In this document: one piece after another, positions 57,095-64,000 of the stretch
Numbering within the stretch: position 1 is the first letter of the stretch
Layout of the letters: every line of letters begins with the position of its first letter
Assembly (NCBI RefSeq): GCF_000784735.1
Contig: NZ_JSYG01000037.1
Span: 95,870 to 159,869 of the forward strand
From: Dickeya undicola
GTDB lineage: Bacteria > Pseudomonadota > Gammaproteobacteria > Enterobacterales > Enterobacteriaceae
Direction: 5' to 3'
Length of the DNA stretch: 64,000 nucleotides
The notes under the pieces: generated by a model
What the model saw: only the letters and a program-made list of their open reading frames with translations
The model's database searches: none
Told to the model about the DNA's origin: nothing
Made by a program: the position numbers and the translations under genes

Positions 57095-58035
57095 TCAAAA
57101 TGTTAGTTTTTTTCTAATTTTTCTTCTATATTTTTGCGATATTGATTCTATCAATATATTACTGATGATGGACATGAGAAAAGAAATGGAGAAAACATAA
57201 AAGACATATTCTGATAAATTCACATCATTCCCTTTGTATTTATGGATAATAGATATTGGAATTGAATGATTTAGATATATAGCATAGCTTAGGTCGCCAA
57301 GAAATGTATCCAAAGCACCTTTGGAATTTATTTTATTTAGTAAGAAAACAATAGGGACTCCTATTAATAGGCCTGCTATTATTTCAATGTTGAATCCATT
57401 TCCCAAATAACTTCTTGTTGTGGGATATATTAGAATTACTATAAGTAAAATGTAGAAAATAAAAATCTCCTTTATTTTGTCCTGAGCTATAAATGAACCA
57501 ATTATGAATACAAATAGCATGCCGGATAGCATTCTATACCCAAAGTAATCCGAATTAACAATGCCGAAGAAGGCCACTAAAAATGAGAGAACGGAGAAAG
57601 CTAATGCTGGTAGTTCTTTTTTATATAAAATAATTATAGGGAATAGTAAATAAAACTGCATTTCAATCCCCAGGGACCAAGATTGCGGGATGATTATGTA
57701 TTCATAATTATATACTGTAAAAAATTCAACGGCAGCATCATTAAATTTATTATCAACTTGCCAATTGAGAGGCCTTGGCCCATTAAAGAATATAACAAAT
57801 AAGTTATAGCCAAATAAAAAACAAATTGTGGAAATAACCTTAAGCATCTATCAATATAAAATTGGAGTAGTTGGTTTTTCTTTGCATACGTCTTATTTAA
57901 CAGATGTGTCATGGCACACCCACTAATCAAGAAAAAGGAAACAACAGCAGATACACCTTCATTTTTCCCCAAAAATGTTATTTGACAATGCGAAAACATC
58001 ACCAATGTAGCAAGTATAAATCTATAAATACCCAT
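57095..58035 (-). pseudogene. Acyltransferase-3 family membrane protein (frameshifted)
   Basis: Two overlapping frames make one acyltransferase of about 313 residues. The N-terminal part (MGIYRFILATLVMFSHCQ, YIDRCLRLFPQFVFYLAITY, LMMLPLNF) is in one frame and the rest (TVYNYEYIIIPQSWSLGIEMQFYLLFP onward) in the next. They would join with one extra T in the T6 run (A6 at 57719-57724 on the plus strand). Such integral membrane proteins O-acetylate surface sugars. The His of the R/HxxR-type motif is partly lost, so even the intact form may be unusual. It is AT-rich like the O-antigen block. Confidence 0.8.
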
Positions 58036-58645
58036 AATTTATTCCAAATGGTTATATGAATTCTATGCCGTTGATGTATTATATGTTTCTATTTTATGAA
58101 TAAGCGATACATTTTTTATTTCTTGTGCAAAAATATGCACTTTATACTTACAGTTGCAAGTGTGTTAGCTTTTCTCACCCGAATTACTGACTTGAAGTAA
58201 GTTTATCGGGATTCATTTTATTGTAGGTTTCCTGTAATTCTAATTTTTTTTCGCATATATGAGAGGAAAGTAATAGATATAATCTTGTGAATATCTTTAA
58301 TGTATCATAGCCTTAATCTATCAACTTACATTTTCCCAGATTAATCTCATTCAAGATCATCTGTTGATTATATCCACTGCAAATGTTATGTGACTTTACC
58401 TGTGCTTTGAATAGATGTAAAAGTTCCAGTGTTTTTGCTCAATATACATTGGTTAATGTGAGCAGAAAACACATGGTATGTCGATTTTATTTGTTCTATA
58501 TAAATCAGTTTTGACTTATCAGCTTGCTATGAAATAGATTGCTAAAGTATATCCCTGCGTTGACATGTTCTATCTAACACCCTAACTGTACGCACTACTG
58601 ATGCAGTCGGTGCCGGCAGTAGTCTGTGGATATTCCTCCCCATCT
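58036..58645. other. AT-rich non-coding stretch at the right edge of the accessory block
   Basis: These 610 bases lie between the acyltransferase start and the 3' end of the dehydratase gene. I see no supported gene, RNA or element in them. The composition rises toward the right end, marking the end of the AT-rich block. Confidence 0.6.
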
Positions 58646-60532
58646 TTACTTTTGGCATTCTCTCAAGCCAAGGGAGTAGCCAGTCGGCGCATTTAATAAG
58701 AGCTCTTTAATTGTCTCGACATCAAACTCATGGCAATTCTTATCCAGTTTATCTAGTAACTGTTCCATCTCTTGCCAGCTCAGCTTCTCTTCCTGCGCCG
58801 TCATGATCTTCGGATGGCTAGTTCCCGCCACATTCTCACCGATCAATAACTCTTCGTAGAGTTTTTCCCCTGGGCGCAATCCTGTGAATTTAATTGCGAT
58901 ATCGCCTTCCTCTGAAGGGCCATGACCCTCTATATAGCTTTTCATCCCCATCAGGTTAATCATCCTGCGGGCTAAATCGAGTATTTTGACCGGTTCGCCC
59001 ATATCCAGCACAAACACCTGTCCGTTAATCCCCATTGCACCTGCTTGTATGACTAGCTGTGCCGCCTCGGGTATAAGCATGAAATAACGGATAATATCCG
59101 GGTGTGTCACTGTGACCGGACCACCTTGTCGAATCTGCCTTTTAAACAACGGGACGACTGAACCGGATGAACCCAGTACATTCCCAAAGCGTACCATGGT
59201 GAATGTTGTTTGGTTTTGGCGTTCCGCCAGCGCCTGCAAAATTAATTCAGCCATCCGTTTGCTGGTGCCCATAATATTGGTAGGGCGTACCGCTTTGTCT
59301 GTGGAGATCAGTGTGAAATTCTGTACCCCTTCGGCGATCGCCGCTTCAGCACAGGCTAATGTGCCAAAAACGTTATTGCGAATCCCTTCAATTACATTGT
59401 CCTCAACCAACGGCACATGCTTGTAGGCGGCGGCATGGTAAATGGTTTCGACCTGATGAGCATGTATCAGCTTTTGTACGCGGTTCTGCTTTTGCACCGA
59501 ACCTAATGCCGCGACGATTTTTGTCTCAAGCATCAGGCGCTTTTTAATACCCTGTAATTCCTGATCGATGGTATAGAGGTTGTATTCGTTCAGTTCGAAT
59601 AGCACCAGCGTCTTTGGGCGTTGGGCTAGAATCTGACGGCAAAGTTCGGCACCAATTGACCCACCTGCCCCTGTGACCATCACGGATTTACCCGTAATAT
59701 TTTTCGCCACCAGTTGCTTATCCGGAGCAACCGCTTCACGCCCCAGCAGGTCCGCAACATCCAGGTCACGTATCTCTGTCGCTGTTGCTTTGCCTGCGGC
59801 AATGTCTTCAACTGAGGGCACGGATTGCACTTCGATTGGCCAGTAAGAGAGCTTTTCCAGTAATCTCAGCCGTTGCCCTTTTTGTATATTATTGATGGCT
59901 AATAATAATTTTACCGGCTGATACAATGGTTTCAGTCTCTCAAATTCACTACTGTGATGTACTTTGATGCCGCAAATGATCTGACCAATTTTTTTCTCGT
60001 CATCATCAAGGATGATAACGGGGTGATACTCGTCCCCCTGTATTAACGCGTACAGCAAGTCTCGCCCGGTAGCCCCTGCGCCATAGATAAAAACGTTCGG
60101 TTTCTGTCGTTTATAGTAGTGGTAATAGAATGTTCGAATGAGTACTCGAGGGCTACCCAGTGCGAGCGTTGCCAGACCAGCATAGATAAACGGCACGCTT
60201 CGAGGGACAAATGACTGAAAAAAGAAACTACTGAGTGCCAGGCTGATAGCGGATAAAAAGACGGACAAAAATACATACCCGATTGCGGGTAGCATCATGT
60301 AACGCAATACGGCACGGTACATGCCACAGCGTATGAACACTAAGATGGTGATGGATAATGTTACGGCAACACTGGCTATTTCAGCATAACCAACAGAAAA
60401 ATCCGTGGTGCCTAAACGGACGGCAACAGCCAGATACAGTGAAACAACGATGGCGATAACGTCATAGAGTACCGTCACTATGCGTTTAGTGGCGCGCTCT
60501 GCATTAAGCAAAAGCGGAATAAGTTTAAACAT
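58646..60532 (-). CDS. Membrane UDP-HexNAc 4,6-dehydratase, WbpM/WreV-like
   Basis: At 628 residues it has four N-terminal membrane helices (about 15-105), a first Rossmann domain (VFIYGAGATGRDLL), and a C-terminal SDR domain with VTGAGGSIGAELCRQIL, AAAYKHVPLVEDN and STDKAVRPTNIMGTSKRMAEL, the Met-Lys form of the catalytic site. It is thus a UDP-GlcNAc 4,6-dehydratase of the WbpM type, feeding UDP-QuiNAc or UDP-FucNAc. I chose ATG 60532 (MFKLIPLLLNAERATKRI); the open frame runs back to 60832 through the divergent promoter and gene. Confidence 0.85.
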   Translation of the reverse strand: MFKLIPLLLNAERATKRIVTVLYDVIAIVVSLYLAVAVRLGTTDFSVGYAEIASVAVTLSITILVFIRCGMYRAVLRYMMLPAIGYVFLSVFLSAISLALSSFFFQSFVPRSVPFIYAGLATLALGSPRVLIRTFYYHYYKRQKPNVFIYGAGATGRDLLYALIQGDEYHPVIILDDDEKKIGQIICGIKVHHSSEFERLKPLYQPVKLLLAINNIQKGQRLRLLEKLSYWPIEVQSVPSVEDIAAGKATATEIRDLDVADLLGREAVAPDKQLVAKNITGKSVMVTGAGGSIGAELCRQILAQRPKTLVLFELNEYNLYTIDQELQGIKKRLMLETKIVAALGSVQKQNRVQKLIHAHQVETIYHAAAYKHVPLVEDNVIEGIRNNVFGTLACAEAAIAEGVQNFTLISTDKAVRPTNIMGTSKRMAELILQALAERQNQTTFTMVRFGNVLGSSGSVVPLFKRQIRQGGPVTVTHPDIIRYFMLIPEAAQLVIQAGAMGINGQVFVLDMGEPVKILDLARRMINLMGMKSYIEGHGPSEEGDIAIKFTGLRPGEKLYEELLIGENVAGTSHPKIMTAQEEKLSWQEMEQLLDKLDKNCHEFDVETIKELLLNAPTGYSLGLRECQK

Positions 60533-60683
60533 CAGAGCCTGAATGTCCGTGTGCGACAATAGAATGGTATTAGCGGGGTATTTTAGTGGTCTAACAATGT
60601 CTTGACCAGATGTGCTCATCTTAATTTTAGTTATGCCGCTATGCCGGGTATCATGAGCCGAGCCATTCAGGAAGGTAATTACA

Positions 60684-61661
60684 TTGAAAATTTTAGTAAC
60701 GGGAAGCCGCGGGTTTGTCGGAAGCCGGGTCGTCGCGTTGGCGGGTGAGCAAGGCATAACCTGTGTTTTGCACGGCAGTGAACATAGCGACGCAGGCGAT
60801 GATTCGATAATTCGTGCCAATTTGACCGCCACGACAGACTGGATGTCAGCGCTACAGGGAGTCGATGCCGTGGTGCATTGTGCTGCCAGAGTGCACCAGA
60901 TGCAGGACGGCGGTGATGCCTTAGCGCTTTACCGGGAAACCAATGTCGCGGGGACGTTACGATTGGCGCGACAGGCCGCAGAAGCTGGTGTTAAGCGCTT
61001 TGTTTTTGTGAGTTCCATCAAGGTGAATGGCGAGGTCACCCCGCCAGGTCAGCCTTTCCAACCGGACGTAGCCGTAGCGCCGACCGACCCTTATGGTCTG
61101 AGCAAATATGAAGCGGAACAAGGGCTGATGCGTCTGGCGCAGGAAACCGGCATTGAGGTGGTAATTATTCGTCCACCGCTGGTGTACGGGCCGGGTGTCA
61201 AAGCCAATTTCCGGGCGATGATGAACTGGGTCAACAAAGGTGTGCCGCTACCACTGGCAGCGGTTCATAATCAGCGCAGTCTGGTATTTGTGGACAATCT
61301 GGCTGACTTGATTCTGCTGAGTTTGCGCCATCCACAGGCTCCGGGACGGGTGTGGCTGGCGTCGGACGACCACGATGTTTCCACCGCTGAGCTGCTGGCG
61401 GATATCGCCGCGGCGCTGGGCGTGAAAAGCCGCTGTTGGCCGCTGTCACCGTGGGTATTGAAAAGCGCCGCGGCTCTGCTGGGAAAATCTGCGGTGGCGG
61501 AGCGCCTGCTGGGTTCACTACAGGTGGATATCCGAGAAACCCGGCAACAACTTGGCTGGCAGCCCGCCGTCCCTTATCATCAGGCGATTGCCATCACGGC
61601 GCGGGCGTTTCTGGCGAAAATGTCCGGCGTTCCCGAGTCCAAATCCAAAAAAGAAGGTTGA
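60684..61661 (+). CDS. NAD-dependent 4-reductase/epimerase, WbpV/WreQ-like
   Basis: The 325-residue SDR has GSRGFVGSRVV at the N-terminus, a Ser in FVSSIKVNGE and YGLSKYEAEQGLM as YxxxK, plus IRPPLVYGPGVKANF. This is the pattern of WbpV and WreQ, which reduce the 4-keto sugar from a WbpM-type dehydratase to UDP-FucNAc or UDP-QuiNAc. The start is TTG at 60684, with GGAAGG 8 bases before it. It is divergent from the dehydratase and 9 bases before the phosphoglycosyl transferase. Confidence 0.85.
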   Translation: MKILVTGSRGFVGSRVVALAGEQGITCVLHGSEHSDAGDDSIIRANLTATTDWMSALQGVDAVVHCAARVHQMQDGGDALALYRETNVAGTLRLARQAAEAGVKRFVFVSSIKVNGEVTPPGQPFQPDVAVAPTDPYGLSKYEAEQGLMRLAQETGIEVVIIRPPLVYGPGVKANFRAMMNWVNKGVPLPLAAVHNQRSLVFVDNLADLILLSLRHPQAPGRVWLASDDHDVSTAELLADIAAALGVKSRCWPLSPWVLKSAAALLGKSAVAERLLGSLQVDIRETRQQLGWQPAVPYHQAIAITARAFLAKMSGVPESKSKKEG

Positions 61662-61670
61662 CCGATTATC

Positions 61671-62219
61671 ATGCTGCGTGTTCTGGATGTGTTACTGGCG
61701 CTGATTGGCTTGCTGTGCCTGTGGCCGGTGATGCTGATTGTTTATGTCTTGGGATTATTTGATACCGGCTCGCCGGTGTTTATTCAGCAGCGGGTTGGCC
61801 GACATCAACGCCCGTTTAATCTGATCAAGTTCCGCACGATGGCGGTGGCGACTGAGTCGGTGGCGACACATCTTGCCAGCCGTAGTTCGGTGACACGGTT
61901 AGGCGCATTTTTGCGTAAAACCAAGCTGGATGAGCTGCCTCAGTTGATTAATGTGCTGAAAGGCGAGATGAGCCTGGTGGGGCCGCGTCCTTGTCTGTTT
62001 AATCAACAGGAACTGATTACCGAGCGTCAGGCGCGGGGTGTCTTTGATGTATTGCCGGGGATTACCGGGCTGGCGCAGGTTAACGCTATCGATATGTCCA
62101 CGCCGCAGAAACTGGCAGAGTGGGATCAGCGCATGATCCAGACCCTGTCGGTAAAACATTACTTCACTTATCTGGTACAAACCGTCGTCGGCCAGGGCTC
62201 TGGCGATCGGGTTCGTTGA
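61671..62219 (+). CDS. Monotopic phosphoglycosyl transferase (initiating enzyme)
   Basis: The 182-residue protein is the small form of the bacterial sugar transferase family (PglC/WreU-like): a re-entrant N-terminal helix (MLRVLDVLLALIGLLCLWPVMLIV, given in part) with the KFRTM motif, RKTKLDELPQLINVLKGEMSLVGPRP with the catalytic DE pair, and GITGLAQVN. It would move a sugar-1-phosphate from the UDP-sugar made by the two preceding enzymes to undecaprenyl phosphate, starting O-antigen synthesis. It is probably cotranscribed with the reductase. Confidence 0.88.
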   Translation: MLRVLDVLLALIGLLCLWPVMLIVYVLGLFDTGSPVFIQQRVGRHQRPFNLIKFRTMAVATESVATHLASRSSVTRLGAFLRKTKLDELPQLINVLKGEMSLVGPRPCLFNQQELITERQARGVFDVLPGITGLAQVNAIDMSTPQKLAEWDQRMIQTLSVKHYFTYLVQTVVGQGSGDRVR

Positions 62220-62220
62220 G

Positions 62221-62249
62221 AAAAAACGATGCCGGTCAAGCCGGCATCG
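62221..62249 (-). terminator. Terminator of the sugar ABC transporter operon
   Basis: CGATGCCGG and CCGGCATCG form a 9-bp stem around TCAAG, with six A at its left end that become U6 on the minus strand. It ends minus-strand transcription 40 bases after the binding-protein gene and just after the convergent transferase. Confidence 0.85.
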
Positions 62250-62292
62250 TAACTAATATCTCGTCAATCTCGTCCGCTATAGTGCAGAAAGA

Positions 62293-63615
62293 TTATTTCA
62301 CTGGAGCCAACGCTGTCTGGTCCACGTAGGGCTTCATGATGGTGTCCGCTTCCTGCTGGGCGGCTTTGGCCGCCGCTTCCGGCGTGACTTTCTCGTCATT
62401 CACCACCGCCGCCAGCTGGTTTTCCATCGCTTTTCGCACCGCGACGGTTTCATAGGTGGAGTACCACGGATGGGCGTACTTCAACTGTTCCAGCGCGGTG
62501 GCAGCACGCGGGTCTTTTTCCAGATAGGTTTTCATTTCTGGCGTATCGTATGAGGCTTTCCGCGGTGAGAAATAGCCGGTGAATCGGCTCCAGGCACCGT
62601 TGACCTGCGGGCTGACCAGATAGCTCAGGAACTGGTAGGCGGCCTTTTTCTGTTCGTCGGAAATGCCTTTGAAGCTGACCAGGCTGGCACCGCCGATCGG
62701 CACCGCACGCTGCTCTTTGGCGGGCAGCATCGCCACACCCAGTTCAAAGTCTTTGGTATTCTCGCGCATAAAACCCAGTGCGCCGGTGCTCAGCATCGCC
62801 ATGCCGAGTTTGCCGGAGAAGAACGCTGCGCTGATCTGTTTGGAGTCCAGAACGCCGGACGGCATCACTTTGTCTTTGTAGATCAGGTTTTGCCAGAAGC
62901 GTAGCGCGCCGATGGTGGTCGGGGTGTTGTAGTAGACCTCGCCCGGATAGTCCTCGTTGAAGTAATTGCCGCCGTTGGCGCGTACCAGCGAGGAGAAAAT
63001 CCAGCCGCCGTAGTCGTCGTTGGTGGACGGCAGCATGATACCCCACTGGCCTTTGCTTTGGTCGGTCAGCTTTTTGGCATCTTCCAGTAGCGCCTGCCAG
63101 TTTTGCGGTGCCTGGGTGATACCGGCTTTTTCGAACATCGTTTTGTTGTAATAGAGGATTGGCGTCGAGTTGTGGAACGGAATGGCGTAGGTCACACCCA
63201 TGACCTGTGCGTTCTTGCGCATGGCTGGCCAGAATTCGTTGGTCAAAAACGTACCGGCTTTTTCGTTGCCGAATTTGAACAGCTCGTCCATCGGCAGGAT
63301 TTCGTTTTTCAGTGCCAGGTCGGTGGTGAAGTTGGCGGACATGATCACCAGTGCGGGCGGCTGACCGGCTTTCTGTGCCGCTTCCGCTTTCATTTTGGTG
63401 GTGTCGTAGTTACCGGTGAAAATCCCGCGTACTTCCACATCCTGCTGGGCGCTGTTGAACTCCTTGATGATGCGGGTCATTTCCATCGTCAGTTTGCCGT
63501 CCACGGGGGCTGGGAACATGAAATCGATGTTTTGTTTAGCCAGTGCCGAACCGGCGAAGGCCAGCGTAATGCCGAGGGTGAGCGCCTGTAATCGCTGTTT
63601 CAGGGGCTTATGCAT
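62293..63615 (-). CDS. ABC transporter sugar-binding lipoprotein-type protein, UgpB-like family 1
   Basis: The 440-residue protein has a Sec signal peptide (MHKPLKQRL...LAFAGSALA, cleavage before KQNID) and the family-1 solute-binding fold: GNYDTTKMKAEAAQKAG, IPFHNSTPILYYNKTMFEKAGI and PIGGASLVSFKGISDEQKKAA. The FNSSTP/LYYNK region resembles UgpB, so a glycerophosphodiester or a sugar is likely; the exact ligand is open. The signal peptide ends without a lipobox Cys, so it should be periplasmic. ATG 63615 has AGGAGA upstream; the longer frame lacks support. It overlaps the ATPase gene by 8 bases. Confidence 0.83.
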   Translation of the reverse strand: MHKPLKQRLQALTLGITLAFAGSALAKQNIDFMFPAPVDGKLTMEMTRIIKEFNSAQQDVEVRGIFTGNYDTTKMKAEAAQKAGQPPALVIMSANFTTDLALKNEILPMDELFKFGNEKAGTFLTNEFWPAMRKNAQVMGVTYAIPFHNSTPILYYNKTMFEKAGITQAPQNWQALLEDAKKLTDQSKGQWGIMLPSTNDDYGGWIFSSLVRANGGNYFNEDYPGEVYYNTPTTIGALRFWQNLIYKDKVMPSGVLDSKQISAAFFSGKLGMAMLSTGALGFMRENTKDFELGVAMLPAKEQRAVPIGGASLVSFKGISDEQKKAAYQFLSYLVSPQVNGAWSRFTGYFSPRKASYDTPEMKTYLEKDPRAATALEQLKYAHPWYSTYETVAVRKAMENQLAAVVNDEKVTPEAAAKAAQQEADTIMKPYVDQTALAPVK

Positions 63616-64000
63616 GAGACGTCTCCTGGTATAAATTCTGCTGTGTATCAGCATGGAAAAGATGAACATCAAAAGGTGAAAAACCGAGGTTGACGGTATC
63701 GCCGACCATCGGGGCGTCGCCGCGGTTTTTGCGGCTGTAGCGTAGTTCGCCAATCGGCGTGCTGATGTGCAGCAGATAGTCCGCGCCCATCAATTCTCGT
63801 TGCGTCACGATGCCAGACAGACGCAACGTATGCTGTTCGGCTTCAGGGGCATCGGAAAGGTGTTCCGGGCGGATGCCGAAAATCACCTGCTGATGCTGGT
63901 TAGTGTGCGGTGGCAGAGGGAGCATTTGCTCACCTAGCCGCATTGCACCGTCTTCGCAAGGCAGCGTGATGAGGTTCATGGCGGGCGAACCGATGAAACC
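63608..64000 (-). CDS. ABC transporter ATPase, UgpC/MalK type (C-terminal part)
   Basis: Only the last 130 residues lie in the window, and the gene runs off the right edge. It starts in GFIGSPAMNLITL, the end of the nucleotide-binding domain in MalK/UgpC proteins, followed by a TOBE domain with FGIRPEHLSDA and GADYLLHI. Its stop lies just after the start of the binding-protein gene, so both belong to one operon. No Walker motifs are visible. Confidence 0.85.
   Translation of the reverse strand, partial: GFIGSPAMNLITLPCEDGAMRLGEQMLPLPPHTNQHQQVIFGIRPEHLSDAPEAEQHTLRLSGIVTQRELMGADYLLHISTPIGELRYSRKNRGDAPMVGDTVNLGFSPFDVHLFHADTQQNLYQETSHA

Noticed and set aside
56949..57200. 83-codon open frame at the IS3 right edge
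   Set aside because: It starts inside the IS end, runs antisense into the acyltransferase and has no family resemblance.

Overview
The window reads as a chromosomal segment of a plant-associated enterobacterium of the Pectobacteriaceae, most likely Dickeya. The core proteins are close to Escherichia coli but clearly diverged. The housekeeping DNA is GC-rich, and the gene content (budAB butanediol genes, deoCABD, gcvTHP, xerD-dsbC-recJ-prfB-lysS, an ABC-exported O-antigen locus) fits that group. Genus is inferred from memory of gene content and is not proven here.

Layout. 1-1768: ubiU start (partial) divergent from ubiT-yhbS, then yhbQ convergent. 1863-6377: the deoCABD nucleoside operon behind DeoR-like and CRP sites. 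6402-10484: rimI-holD, rsmC, and an aldo/keto reductase divergent from a LysR regulator. 10601-10955: three identical tRNA-Leu(CAG) genes. 11071-16468: a small membrane protein under a strong Fur box, the budR/budAB acetoin module, and fucO. 16469-21768: the glycine-cleavage operon with GcvA-like upstream repeats. 21800-27386: HD phosphohydrolase, trhA, ygfZ, sdhE-cptA, fldB and yhjE. 27649-33907: xerD, dsbC, recJ, prfB (programmed frameshift) and lysS. 34119-35579: a LysE-family exporter, tRNA-Gly(CCC) and an HxlR regulator whose 3' end lies in a MITE-like element.

35580-58645 is an AT-rich accessory block. A JUMPStart/ops element (36016-36061) precedes a surface-polysaccharide cluster. manC and manB make GDP-mannose; gmd, rmd and a GDP-fucose-synthase-like reductase make GDP-6-deoxyhexoses. 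A WbdA-like double glycosyltransferase, WbpY/WbpZ-like glycosyltransferases and a large two-domain transferase build the chain. An FkbM methyltransferase with a coiled-coil tail and a sulfotransferase may modify or cap it, and Wzm/Wzt export it. The block ends in decaying DNA: an IS1-like element, a gtrA/gtrB remnant, an IS3-family element and a broken acyltransferase, four of whose genes each carry a one-base deletion.

58646-62219 returns to ordinary composition with a 4,6-dehydratase, a 4-reductase and a monotopic phosphoglycosyl transferase. These probably make and load the priming sugar (QuiNAc or FucNAc type) on undecaprenyl phosphate. The window closes with a sugar ABC transporter (binding protein, and partial ATPase) on the minus strand.

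The most unusual content is in the O-antigen block. The fucose-synthase-like enzyme has Ala in place of the epimerase cysteine. A separate coiled-coil protein shares a SWKxT tail motif with the methyltransferase. A sulfotransferase is present, and Wzt lacks the usual cargo-binding domain.
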